Assembly (NCBI GenBank): GCA_000155435.1
Contig: DS990262.1
Span: 830,459 to 894,458, forward strand
Length of the DNA: 64,000 bases
Direction of reading: 5' to 3'
DNA from: Clostridiales bacterium 1_7_47FAA
GTDB taxonomy: Bacteria > Bacillota > Clostridia > Lachnospirales > Lachnospiraceae
In this document: piece after piece, positions 55,168 to 63,573 of the stretch
How the letters are laid out: every line of letters starts with the position of its first letter
Numbering within the stretch: the first letter of the stretch is position 1
Notes under the pieces: generated by a model
Seen by the model: the letters and a program-made list of their open reading frames with translations, nothing else
What the model was told of the DNA's origin: nothing
Databases searched by the model: none
Program-made: the position numbers and the translations under genes

Positions 55168-55998
55168 ATGAAAAAAAGGATAACCCCGGGGACCATACTG
55201 TACTGGTCGGCAGCGGTCATATGGTTTTTGGCTGCTGCGTTCCCACTGTATTTTACATTCATATCGTCCTTTAAGGACAACAGCCAGATATTCAGCGCCT
55301 TCCTGGTACCTTCGCTCCATCCGGTCTTTGAAAATTATGTAATGGCTCAGAAAATGGCCGGGATTTTAAAGGCCACGGCCAATTCGCTTTTTGTATCCGG
55401 CAGCGCCATCGCAATCATGCTGTTATTCTGTACAATGGCAGCCTATGTGACGGCAAGGAAAAGGGTACCTTTTGCATCGGTTGTTTCCGGCCTGTTAATC
55501 GCGGCCCTCATGATTCCCATACAGAGCGCCATTGTACCCATCGTACAGATGGTAAGCAGTCTGGGACTGAAGAACCGCCTGTGGACATTAACAATCATAT
55601 ATGCCGGATTAAATATGGCGCTTGTGTTTTTTATCATGAAAAATTATATTGAGGGAATACCCTCGGATCTGGATGAGGCTGCAATGATTGATGGATGCAG
55701 TTTGACCAAAATCGTCATGCTGGTCATCATGCCGGTGGCCAAACCGGCCATGGCAACCTGTGCCATCATCACCTTCCTGTTTACATATAACGAACTGCCC
55801 ATTGCCAATGTCCTGATTAATGATAAAAGCTTAAGGACCATATCCGTGGCACTTCTAAGCCTGAAGGGGGATTTTGGGGTACTGTATTCCGTAATATTTG
55901 CAGCCATCATGATATCGTTGGTGCCCACGGTAACCATCTATCTTCTGGCGCAGGAAAAGGTGGAAAAGAGCATTGCAAGCGGCATGGTGAAAGGATAG
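55168..55998 (+). CDS. ABC sugar-type permease (MalG/UgpE/LacG-like)
   Basis: 276 residues, six membrane helices, with the EAA loop DEAAMIDGCSLTKIVMLVIMP. The N-terminus FPLYFTFISSFKDNSQIF is typical of the MalG side. It starts 14 bases after its partner and ends 11 bases before the amidohydrolase gene, so the enzyme is in the same transcript as the transporter. Confidence 0.94.
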   Translation: MKKRITPGTILYWSAAVIWFLAAAFPLYFTFISSFKDNSQIFSAFLVPSLHPVFENYVMAQKMAGILKATANSLFVSGSAIAIMLLFCTMAAYVTARKRVPFASVVSGLLIAALMIPIQSAIVPIVQMVSSLGLKNRLWTLTIIYAGLNMALVFFIMKNYIEGIPSDLDEAAMIDGCSLTKIVMLVIMPVAKPAMATCAIITFLFTYNELPIANVLINDKSLRTISVALLSLKGDFGVLYSVIFAAIMISLVPTVTIYLLAQEKVEKSIASGMVKG

Positions 55999-56009
55999 GG
56001 GAAACGGAC

Positions 56010-57347
56010 ATGAAATGTGATATTTTGATTAAGGATTGTACGGTAATGACTGAAGATTATTCCACGCCCCGGCACATGGCGGTGGCGGTTGACCAATCCA
56101 TGGTGCTGGAGGTGGGGGAAACAAAGGAGATGGAGGAAAGATACCAGGGAATCACGGTGTTGGACGGCAGGGGGAAGCTTGTCATGCCAGGTCTTACGGA
56201 TGGACATACCCATGTATGCCAGCAGCTTCTCCGGGGCCGGATTTCCGATGAGTTTCCTATGATCTGGACCAGATTCCTGGTACCCTTTGAGAGCAGCCTT
56301 ACAGAGGAGGATGTGGCTGCCAGCGCCAGGCTTGCATGCCTGCAGATGATTAAATCAGGGACCACCTCCTTTGCAGATGCAGGAGGCACGCACATGGAAC
56401 AGGTGGCAGAGGTGGTCCTGGAATCCGGTATGAGGGCTTCCCTCAGCCGTTCCACCATGGATAAGGGGGAAATGATACCTGCTTCCATGAAGGCGCCTGC
56501 CAAAGCGTGCATCCAAAGAACGGAAGAACTTTACAGGCATTATAATGGAAAAGGAGATGGAAGGCTGGCCATCTGGTTTGGGCTGCGGCAGATTATTTCA
56601 TGCTCGGATGAACTGATCCGTATGACAGGGGCGCGGGCAGCGGAATTAAAGACAGGAATCCATTTGCATCTGGCAGAACATAAGGATGAGGTGGTTTATT
56701 GCCTGGAACATTACCATCTAAGGCCGGTGGAATATCTCCACGGGATTGGGGTCCTTGGGGAAAATGTGGTTGCTACCCATTGCGTTGCGGTAGCTGACAG
56801 GGAGATACCGGTGATGGCAGCAAGCGGTATGAAGGTGGTCCACTGCCCGCGGGCTAATTTCTGCTGCCAGGGATTCCCGAAAACGCCTCAGTTTTTAGAC
56901 AGGGGGGTAACCGTGGGGCTGGGAAGTGATGGGGCTGCCAGGGATGATGTTAGCATATTTGAGGAAATGAAAACAATCCGGACCGGGTTGTCTGCTGCAT
57001 GGGGACTTCCTGTCTTTGACTCCACGGCGCTGCCCAACAAGGATATCCTGAGGATGGCAACCATGGGAGGCGCTGCCGCCATGCAGATGGAGGGGGTAAA
57101 GGGGGCCGTGAAGCCAGGGGCGAAGGCGGACCTTATACTCATCCGCACCCATGCCCCCCATCTGGAGCCTACCAGCAACCTGGCCTACACCGTGGCGGAA
57201 ACTGCTTATGGAAGTGATGTCAGTGATTCCATTATCAACGGAAAACTGGTTATGAAGGAAAGGCAGGTACTGACCCTGGATGAGGAGGCCATATTGGCAG
57301 ATGCAGGACATAGGATGAAACAGGTCTATGAGAGGGCCGGGATTTAG
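56010..57347 (+). CDS. TrzA/MtaD-type amidohydrolase
   Basis: 445 residues, metal-dependent amidohydrolase close to the 5-methylthioadenosine/S-adenosylhomocysteine deaminase and chlorohydrolase group. The metal ligands are in GLTDGHTHVCQQLLRG, HLHLAEHKDEV, VATHCVAV and VGLGSDGAARDDVSIFEEM. The C-terminal GAVKPGAKADLILI completes the composite beta domain. Reactions in this group are deamination or dehalogenation of N-heterocycles. Being joined to a CUT1 uptake operon and near a nucleoside hydrolase, it may deaminate an imported nucleoside-like or other amino-heterocycle compound; not provable here. Confidence 0.87.
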   Translation: MKCDILIKDCTVMTEDYSTPRHMAVAVDQSMVLEVGETKEMEERYQGITVLDGRGKLVMPGLTDGHTHVCQQLLRGRISDEFPMIWTRFLVPFESSLTEEDVAASARLACLQMIKSGTTSFADAGGTHMEQVAEVVLESGMRASLSRSTMDKGEMIPASMKAPAKACIQRTEELYRHYNGKGDGRLAIWFGLRQIISCSDELIRMTGARAAELKTGIHLHLAEHKDEVVYCLEHYHLRPVEYLHGIGVLGENVVATHCVAVADREIPVMAASGMKVVHCPRANFCCQGFPKTPQFLDRGVTVGLGSDGAARDDVSIFEEMKTIRTGLSAAWGLPVFDSTALPNKDILRMATMGGAAAMQMEGVKGAVKPGAKADLILIRTHAPHLEPTSNLAYTVAETAYGSDVSDSIINGKLVMKERQVLTLDEEAILADAGHRMKQVYERAGI

Positions 57348-57355
57348 AGGGGGAT

Positions 57356-58762
57356 ATGGTTTTGGAGCGGTATGACAAGGGAAACATGGTGCTAAAGAGG
57401 GTAAGGCAGCCAAAGGCAGAAATCCTGGAGCCGGTCCCTCTATCGGATTTTACCATGGAGGAGAGAAGGAAGAACTTACTTCGTGCAATGGAAGAGGAAC
57501 AGATAGACTGCCTTATTATTTATGGGGATTTGGAGCATGGGTCTAATTTTGAATATCTTACAGGCTTCCTTCCCAGATTTGAGGAGGCGCTGCTGGTAAT
57601 CCACCGCGGGGATACTGCCTTTTTGCTGTTGGGAAATGAAAACCTGAAAATGGCCAGCTATTCCAGGATACCGGCCAGGGCAGTCCATGTACCGGCATTT
57701 TCATTGCCGAATCAGCCGATGGACAGGGGACTTTCAATCAGGGACGGGCTTTTAAAAGCACGGGCAGCAGAGGCAAAGCGGATTGGGGTTGTGGGATGGA
57801 AGCTTCTTGAAGAAAGATGCACTGGTCAGGAGGAGCTTTTTGATGTTCCATATTATATCATTGCCGCGCTGAAAAATCTGGCCGGAGCGGGGACACGGAT
57901 AATAAATAAGACAGGCATCTTCATCCATCCCGGCCATGGAATCCGCACGGTGAACAACTGCAATGAGATAGCCCATTATGAATTTGGTTCAGCCCTTTCC
58001 GGCAACTGTGTCCTTAATGGCATGAACCAGGTAGGGCCGGGAAAAAGTGAGATGGAGATTGGGAGCAGCCTGAAAATCTGGGGACAGCCAAACAGCGTGG
58101 TGACAATCAGCGCAGCTGGTGAGCGGTTTCAGGGCGCATCCCTTTACCCGGGAAGGAAAAGGGTTAGGATAGGGGACAAACTATCCCTGACAACGGGTTT
58201 TAAGGGCGGTCTTACCAGCCGGGCCGGGTATGCGGTAAGTTGTAAGGAGGAGCTTCCTGAGACGTCCAGGGATTATCTGGAGCGTGTGGCGGCCCCGTAT
58301 TATGCAGCTATGGCGGCATGGCTGGAGCAGGTTAAGATTGGTATGAAGGGAGGGGAACTGTACCAGTTGATGGAAACCGTCCTGCCTAAGGAAGAATATG
58401 GATGGAGCCTGAATCCCGGGCATCTGACTGCGGATGAGGAATGGCTTTCATCTCCCATATGGAAGGATTCAGGCCAGCTGCTCAAAAGCGGGATGCTGCT
58501 GCAGGCAGATATCATTCCCAGCGTGCCTGGCTATGGGGGCGCCGGGGCTGAGAGCGGGATTGCCCTGGCAGATGAGGATATGAGGAACCAACTGAAGGAG
58601 TGTTATCCAAAGATGTGGAAACGGGTAGGGGACAGGCGGAAATATATGAAGGAAGAATTGGGAATCATCCTGCATCAGGAAGTGCTGCCCTTATCCTGCC
58701 TGACCGGATATTACCGTCCATTCATGCTGGACAGGGAACGGGCGTTTACGGTTGTCAGGTAA
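57356..58762 (+). CDS. M24/creatinase-like protein without a recognisable di-metal site
   Basis: 468 residues with the two-domain creatinase/prolidase layout: an N-terminal domain (DCLIIYGDLEHGSNFEYLTGF) and a C-terminal pita-bread region (about 195-460). In active M24 peptidases the latter has Asp-Asp-His-Glu-Glu metal ligands. Here the first pair is missing (GDKLSLTTGFKGGLTSRAGY, where ...D...D is expected). A His remains in LNPGHL, and the Glu positions are not obvious. Creatinase has the same fold without metal. It may be a metal-free C-N hydrolase or a binding protein. Last gene of the operon. The start at 57356 is the longest; the ATG at 57386 is an alternative. Confidence 0.7.
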   Translation: MVLERYDKGNMVLKRVRQPKAEILEPVPLSDFTMEERRKNLLRAMEEEQIDCLIIYGDLEHGSNFEYLTGFLPRFEEALLVIHRGDTAFLLLGNENLKMASYSRIPARAVHVPAFSLPNQPMDRGLSIRDGLLKARAAEAKRIGVVGWKLLEERCTGQEELFDVPYYIIAALKNLAGAGTRIINKTGIFIHPGHGIRTVNNCNEIAHYEFGSALSGNCVLNGMNQVGPGKSEMEIGSSLKIWGQPNSVVTISAAGERFQGASLYPGRKRVRIGDKLSLTTGFKGGLTSRAGYAVSCKEELPETSRDYLERVAAPYYAAMAAWLEQVKIGMKGGELYQLMETVLPKEEYGWSLNPGHLTADEEWLSSPIWKDSGQLLKSGMLLQADIIPSVPGYGGAGAESGIALADEDMRNQLKECYPKMWKRVGDRRKYMKEELGIILHQEVLPLSCLTGYYRPFMLDRERAFTVVR

Positions 58763-58782
58763 AATCATATAGGAAAGGCGGA

Positions 58783-58831
58783 AGCCTTGATACCGACGGC
58801 ATTGGCTGTATTGCGGTATCAGGGCTTTTTC
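58783..58831 (+). terminator. Terminator of the ABC/amidohydrolase operon
   Basis: AGCCTTGATACCG (58783-58795) pairs with CGGTATCAGGGCT (58814-58826) through one G-U pair, followed by TTTTT. A direct duplication of CTATGGAAAATGT follows (58847 and 58864 regions). The rest of the gap to 59055 is AT-rich; I see no gene there. Confidence 0.88.
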
Positions 58832-59054
58832 TATAGGAAGGTGTATCCTATGGAAAATGTACCCTATGGAAAATGTGCCAGTGGAGATACATACTCTGTA
58901 TAAGGGAAAGTCATCCTATGAATTTTATGTAATTATATTTTTTGTATTGACTAAATCCATTATATATGATAAAAATAAAATATATTCATGGGATGAATCG
59001 AATGCGTATCAGTCAGATGGACGCAAAGTGCCAAAACAAGGAGGAAACAGCGGC

Positions 59055-60515
59055 ATGAAACAGCTATATGATGTACTCATTATCGGCGGCGGCGTGGTAG
59101 GCAGCGCCATTGCCAGGGAAATGTCCAGATACACCCTTAAAATCGGTGTGTTGGAGAAGAATCTGGACGTATGCTATGAGACCAGCGGACGTAATTCCGG
59201 CGTGGTCCACGGAGGGTTTGCCTATGACACGGGATCCCTTAAGGCTAAGTTCTGTGTGGAGGGTAATAAAAACATGGGACAACTTGCAGAGGAGCTGGAT
59301 TTTAAATTCATCCGATGCGGGAAGGTGCTGGTAGGCAACACGGAGGAAGATATGGAGACCCTGAAACGTACCATTAAGCAGGGGGAGGCCAACGGCGCTT
59401 CCGGGCTGGAGCTGATTGACAGCAGACGCCTCCATGAACTGGTGCCTGCAGTGGTGGGTGAGTTTGCCATGTTTTCACATAACAGCGGCATCGTGGATCC
59501 ATTTAACTACACAATCGCGCTGGCTGAGAACGCACATGCCAATGGGGCGGACTACTTTTTTGACCATGAAGTGACTGCCATTGAACGGGATGGGGACGGA
59601 ATTTACGCCCTTACAACCCCTCACGGCGTATTCCATACCCGCTGGGTGGTTAACAGCGCGGGGCTGGGCTGCGGACGGATTTCCGATATGCTGGGAATCA
59701 AAGGCTATAAGATCATCGGCTCAAAGGGCGACTATATCATACTGGACAAGAGGACCGGGCCGCTCCTTCCCATGCCGGTGTACCCGGTGCCGAGCAATAC
59801 CTACATGGGGATCCATGTGACCAATACCACGGACGGCAATGTAATCATCGGGCCTAATGCAGATATGGTATCTGATTTTACATATTACGGCGTGCCCCAG
59901 GAAAATATGGATTACCTTGCTAAGAGCGCCTCCGGCCTCTGGCCCTGCATCCGCAAGCAGGATTATATCCGCAATTATTCCGGCATCCTTCCCAAGTGGG
60001 TGGATGACAATGGCGCAATCCAGGATTTTAAGATTGAAATCCGTGATGATATTGCCCCAAGGGCCATCAACCTGGTGGGGATAGAATCTCCCGGACTGAC
60101 CGCCGCGGTGCCCATTGCCCGGTATGCAATCGGACTCATGTCAGAGCGGGAGAAGCTGGAGCCAAATCCTGGCTTTAATCCTGTGCGCAGGGGAATCCCA
60201 AGGTTTGAGGAGCTGACAAAGGAAGAACAGAACCGGCTGATACAGGAAAATCCGGACTATGGCGAGGTCATATGCCGCTGTGAAAAGGTGACCAGGGCTG
60301 AAATCCTTGCCGCAATCCACAATCCCCTGGGAGTGGACACCATGGCGGGCGTCAAGTACAGGACCCGTTCCATGATGGGGCGCTGTCAGGGCGGGTACTG
60401 CCAGATGCGCATTGCCCAGATGATAGAGGAGGAACTTGGCAGGAAAGAGACTGAAGTACAATATGCAAGAAAAGGCTCCCAGATGTTTTTCGGCAGAGTC
60501 AGGCAGGAGGTGTAA
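59055..60515 (+). CDS. GlpA-like FAD-dependent dehydrogenase with BFD-type 2Fe-2S domain
   Basis: 486 residues. The N-terminal FAD site VLIIGGGVVGSAIAREMSRY and TSGRNSGVVHGGFAYDTGSLKA belong to the DAO/glycerol-3-phosphate and L-2-hydroxyglutarate oxidase family. The C-terminal BFD-like domain has cysteines in VICRCEKVTRAEI and MGRCQGGYCQMR, expected to hold a 2Fe-2S cluster. AAGGAGG lies 11 bases before the ATG at 59055; the longer frame runs through AT-rich non-coding DNA. With the next two genes it forms the clostridial GlpA-type trio, oxidising an alpha-hydroxy substrate such as glycerol-3-phosphate. Confidence 0.88.
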   Translation: MKQLYDVLIIGGGVVGSAIAREMSRYTLKIGVLEKNLDVCYETSGRNSGVVHGGFAYDTGSLKAKFCVEGNKNMGQLAEELDFKFIRCGKVLVGNTEEDMETLKRTIKQGEANGASGLELIDSRRLHELVPAVVGEFAMFSHNSGIVDPFNYTIALAENAHANGADYFFDHEVTAIERDGDGIYALTTPHGVFHTRWVVNSAGLGCGRISDMLGIKGYKIIGSKGDYIILDKRTGPLLPMPVYPVPSNTYMGIHVTNTTDGNVIIGPNADMVSDFTYYGVPQENMDYLAKSASGLWPCIRKQDYIRNYSGILPKWVDDNGAIQDFKIEIRDDIAPRAINLVGIESPGLTAAVPIARYAIGLMSEREKLEPNPGFNPVRRGIPRFEELTKEEQNRLIQENPDYGEVICRCEKVTRAEILAAIHNPLGVDTMAGVKYRTRSMMGRCQGGYCQMRIAQMIEEELGRKETEVQYARKGSQMFFGRVRQEV

Positions 60516-60518
60516 GGA

Positions 60519-61850
60519 ATGGACGGGCAGATGGACAAAAGGAAAGGCAGCCGGATAGATACAGAGGCAGGCAGCCGGATAGATACAGAGACAGGCAGCC
60601 AGATGGACGGAATCAGGACAGAAGCCGTTGACGTACTTATCGTAGGAGGCGGCCCGGCGGGGCTGGCGGCCGCAGTGGAATTATATCATAAAGGAATCCG
60701 CAATATCCTGATTGTGGAGCGCGAAAAACAGCTGGGCGGAATCCTGCGCCAGTGTATCCACGATGGCTTTGGGCTGACCCGCTTCGGCACCACGCTCAGC
60801 GGGCCTGAGTATGCCAAACGGTTTATCGATGAGGTGGAGGAACTTAAGATTCCATATATCACGGACGCTGCCGTGCTGGAAGTGACGGACACAAAGCTGG
60901 TAACAGCCGCCACCCGTGACGGCTTAAGGCAGTGGCAGGCCAAATCGGTGATCCTTACCATGGGCTGCCGGGAGAGGACAAGGGGGGCGCTGGGGATTCC
61001 GGGAGAGCGTCCCACCGGGGTGTTCACGGCAGGTGTTGCCCAGGCATACATTAATCTCTATAACATCATGCCCGCCAGGGAAGTGGTAATCCTGGGTTCC
61101 GGCGATATCGGGATGATCATGGCCAGGCGGCTGACCCTGGAAGGCGCCCATGTACAGGCTGTATTTGAAATCCAGCCATATCCCAGCGGCCTTCCGCGCA
61201 ACATTGAACAGTGCCTTAATGACTATGGCATCCCGCTGTATCTGAGCCATACGGTGACTGCAATCCATGGCGATAAGCGCCTTACGGGCGTGACCATTTC
61301 CCAGGTGGATGAGCATTTTAAACCCATTCCGGGCACGGAAAAGGAATACAGCTGTGATACGTTAATCCTCTCAGTGGGCCTGATACCGGAAAATGAACTT
61401 TCCCTGGATGCCGGCGTTGCCCTGGACGGCAGGACAAAGGGCGCTGTGGTGGATGAATATTTCCAGACCAATGTGCCGGGCATCTTTGCTGCGGGCAATG
61501 TGCTTCATGTCCACGATTTAGTGGACTTTGTATCCATGGAAGCCGAGAACCTGGCTGATTCGGCGGCGGAATACATCCGGGACGGGGGCCTCCCCGACTG
61601 TCCGGTTGAGATTAAGACGGACAGGAACATAAACCATACCGTTCCACAGCGGATCAGCGGCACACGGGGATTCAAGCTGTCCATGCGTGTAAACCGTCCC
61701 ATGAAGGACTGCCGTATTGTTGTGCGCCAGGACGGCGTGGAGATTGCTGCAAAGAAGATGAAAAAGGCCATACCGGCAGAGATGATACAGATGGAAATCA
61801 AGCCGGAGCAGCTGAAAACATCCGGAAATCTGGAGGTGTGTGTGGAATGA
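60519..61850 (+). CDS. NAD/FAD-dependent oxidoreductase, partner of the GlpA-like protein
   Basis: 443 residues. After a low-complexity N-terminus (about 1-33, with two copies of GSRIDTE) comes an FAD-binding domain (VDVLIVGGGPAGLAAAVELY). Next are ILTMGCRERTRGALGIPGERPTGVFTAG, a second Rossmann site (EVVILGSGDIGMIMARRLTLEG) and an FAD-closing motif (GIFAAGNVLHVHDLVD). Such proteins pass electrons between a GlpA-like dehydrogenase and NAD or quinone. It starts 3 bases after the previous gene and its stop overlaps the next start. The repeat-encoded N-terminus may be dispensable. Confidence 0.87.
   Translation: MDGQMDKRKGSRIDTEAGSRIDTETGSQMDGIRTEAVDVLIVGGGPAGLAAAVELYHKGIRNILIVEREKQLGGILRQCIHDGFGLTRFGTTLSGPEYAKRFIDEVEELKIPYITDAAVLEVTDTKLVTAATRDGLRQWQAKSVILTMGCRERTRGALGIPGERPTGVFTAGVAQAYINLYNIMPAREVVILGSGDIGMIMARRLTLEGAHVQAVFEIQPYPSGLPRNIEQCLNDYGIPLYLSHTVTAIHGDKRLTGVTISQVDEHFKPIPGTEKEYSCDTLILSVGLIPENELSLDAGVALDGRTKGAVVDEYFQTNVPGIFAAGNVLHVHDLVDFVSMEAENLADSAAEYIRDGGLPDCPVEIKTDRNINHTVPQRISGTRGFKLSMRVNRPMKDCRIVVRQDGVEIAAKKMKKAIPAEMIQMEIKPEQLKTSGNLEVCVE
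60546..60610 (+). repeat. 24-bp in-frame tandem repeat at the N-terminus of the FAD oxidoreductase gene
   Basis: Two nearly identical 24-bp units (60546-60569 and 60570-60593) and a partial third unit. They encode GSRIDTEA, GSRIDTET and GSQMD. They precede the first conserved strand, so they extend the protein without touching its fold. Confidence 0.88.
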
Positions 61851-62233
61851 TGAGGGAATTTACATGTATCATTTGCCCGAATGGGTGCGAAATCAGGGCT
61901 GAAATAGAAGAAAAAGAGGGCGGCGCAGTGGAAATACGTTCCATTGAAGGTGCAACCTGCAAGAAAGGCAACGCCTATGTGGAACAGGAGTTAAAAGACC
62001 CCCAGAGGAATATTGCCACCTCCGTCCTTGTAAAAGGAGGAATCCTTCCCCTGGCCAGTGTGCGCCTGACAGCGCCAATCCCTAAAGGGCGCATATTCGA
62101 TGCCATGGCTGAAATCAGGAAATGCACCCTGACTGCTCCGGTTGCATCAGGAACCGTGGTCATCCATAAACTTCTTGGTTACGATACGGATGTGATTGTG
62201 ACAAAGGATATACCGGAAAGTACTGAAACATAA
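61847..62233 (+). CDS. DUF1667-family cysteine-rich protein
   Basis: 128 residues. The N-terminus carries FTCIICPNGCEI (C-x2-C-x3-C) and a fourth cysteine in GATCKKGNAYVEQE, enough to bind a metal or Fe-S cluster. DUF1667 proteins regularly follow a GlpA-like and an FAD/NAD oxidoreductase in anaerobes and are thought to be the third subunit. The ATG at 61847 overlaps the previous TGA. It ends the operon. Confidence 0.87.
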   Translation: MMREFTCIICPNGCEIRAEIEEKEGGAVEIRSIEGATCKKGNAYVEQELKDPQRNIATSVLVKGGILPLASVRLTAPIPKGRIFDAMAEIRKCTLTAPVASGTVVIHKLLGYDTDVIVTKDIPESTET

Positions 62234-62266
62234 TATATTATATTGATATAAATATATTAATCGGCC

Positions 62267-62394
62267 AATACTCAAAGCAAACAATACTCAAAGCAAACAA
62301 TACTCAAAGTAAATAATACTCAAAGTAAATAATACCCAAAGCCGCCAATACCCAAAGCCGCCAATACTCAAAGCCGCCAATACTCAAAGCCATC
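62267..62394. repeat. Eight tandem 16-bp repeats
   Basis: Eight contiguous units of 16 bp starting AATACYCAAAG, at 62267, 62283, 62299, 62315, 62331, 62347, 62363 and 62379. The last five bases change in pairs: units 1-2 end CAAAC, 3-4 TAAAT, 5-7 CCGCC and 8 CCATC. The pairwise identity implies step-wise 32-bp duplication. They lie between the DUF1667 gene and a terminator. Not CRISPR, since there are no spacers. Confidence 0.95.
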
Positions 62395-62399
62395 AACAT

Positions 62400-62477
62400 A
62401 AAAGCTTCCCAAAACATATATGCCGGCGTGGCACCATCCTTGGTACCACGCCGGCACATATACTGGGAAGCTTTTTT
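62400..62477. terminator. Large bidirectional terminator
   Basis: Outer arms AAAAGCTTCCCA (from 62400) and TGGGAAGCTTTT (62464-62475), and an inner stem TGCCGGCGTGG / CCACGCCGGCA. Together they form a long two-part hairpin between the converging DUF1667 and GntR genes. Confidence 0.88.
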
Positions 62478-62506
62478 GCATCTTCGCATTTAAGACATCT
62501 GTTAAT

Positions 62507-63190
62507 CTACAGGAAATAATCCGGGAACTTCTTTTTCAAAATCCCCTGGTCAACAAGGGCGGTGGATATATGATCCACCATGGCCCTGCCGGCTGCCGCC
62601 GGGTCCTTATTCTCCAGCGCCCTGCAGATGGCCAGATGTTCGTTGATGACACGGTCGGAGATGGCGATGTGGTAGCTGAGCTTTCTCTGGCGGTCGAAGT
62701 GGGGCATTACATTCTGCATGGTATCATAGATGAAGGACATGCCGCATATATCGTAAAATTCTTTGTGGAACGCAATGTCCAGGGAGAGGAATTTCTCAAA
62801 GTTTTCCCTGGGTCCGCCGGAAGCATAGTCTTTCTGGAGGGTGATGGTGTCATAGAGGTTGTCCAGGTTGCTCTGGGTAACAAGGGCGCAGCTCATCTCT
62901 GCCAAAGGGCCTTCAATCATCTTACGCATGGTACATACCTGTTCCACAATCTCCGAATTAATCAAGGACACAAAAATCCCGCGCTGGGGATAGCTTTCAA
63001 TCAGCTGCCCGTTGGTAAGGGAGAGGATGGCCTCCCGGACCGGTGTCCTGCTGATATTCAGTTCTTTTGATATCTCCACATCTGAAATCTTCTGTCCCGG
63101 TTCAAAATTAAGGTTGATAATCTGGTACAAGAGGTACCTCTGTGCGTATTCCCGGGCAGTTTCCCCGGGCTTCTGAGTGAAATTTTCCAT
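62507..63190 (-). CDS. GntR/FadR-subfamily transcriptional regulator
   Basis: 227 residues. The N-terminal winged helix is GQKISDVEISKELNISRTPVREAILSLT (about 37-64). The C-terminal FCD domain (about 95-215) contains FLSLDIAFHKEFYDICG and EHLAICRALENKDPAAAGRAM, with the usual Asp/His ligand pattern. AAAGGAG precedes the ATG. TATATTAA-type sequences recur on both sides of it (62231-62260 and 63215-63512) and could be its sites. It stands between the redox trio and the binding-protein gene and may control either. Confidence 0.9.
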   Translation of the reverse strand: MENFTQKPGETAREYAQRYLLYQIINLNFEPGQKISDVEISKELNISRTPVREAILSLTNGQLIESYPQRGIFVSLINSEIVEQVCTMRKMIEGPLAEMSCALVTQSNLDNLYDTITLQKDYASGGPRENFEKFLSLDIAFHKEFYDICGMSFIYDTMQNVMPHFDRQRKLSYHIAISDRVINEHLAICRALENKDPAAAGRAMVDHISTALVDQGILKKKFPDYFL

Positions 63191-63214
63191 ATTCAGGTCT
63201 CCTTTGGCAGTATA

Positions 63215-63512
63215 TATATATTAATACCACGATTTGAGTAATATATTAAGTTATATATCTGTTAAATTTTACTTATCTTAGTATATCGTCTTTGTCATCA
63301 ATCTGTCAAGTGAGACAGAAGACTGTGATATACAATAATACGGCATGTCAATAGGGTGTTAACAAACCTTAACGGTTAAAATGCACAAAAATTATTTAAA
63401 ATAAATGTTAAATGTAACAAAAGTATCGTTAAAAAAATATTTATTATTGCAATTGTAACTCCTTGGTAGTATATTAACTGCATTAAGATATATTACACCT
63501 ATGTTAATATAT
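63215..63512. promoter_or_regulatory. Cluster of ATATATTAA boxes in the gntR/livJ-like intergenic region
   Basis: The 383-base gap (63191-63573) holds ATATATTAA-like elements at 63215, 63241, 63470, 63488 and, inverted, 63504. The same box is found at 62231-62260, before the tandem repeat. It is very AT-rich; I see no gene in it. These are candidate operators for the divergent GntR protein, but AT-rich chance matches are possible. Confidence 0.45.
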
Positions 63513-63573
63513 CGTTAAGATTCTTAATAATAGCATTAAGAAGGTATAAAGATAAGAAGAGGAGGATTAAAAC

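Noticed and set aside
58857-59054. 66-residue N-terminal extension of the GlpA-like protein
   Set aside because: AT-rich, without family resemblance and upstream of the good ribosome site; the FAD motif begins directly after the ATG at 59055.
56010-60515. Creatinine/creatine degradation pathway (amidohydrolase, creatinase-like protein, sarcosine-oxidase-like flavoprotein)
   Set aside because: A terminator separates the flavoprotein from the other genes, the amidohydrolase is of the MtaD/TrzA type rather than creatininase, and creatinase residues could not be confirmed by eye.
62267-62394. Possible CRISPR array or plasmid-type iteron origin
   Set aside because: 16-bp units without spacers, no cas genes, and no replication initiator gene nearby.
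62304-62489. Small antisense frame covering the 16-bp repeats and terminator
   Set aside because: Its translation is only the reading of the repeat units and hairpin; no ribosome site.
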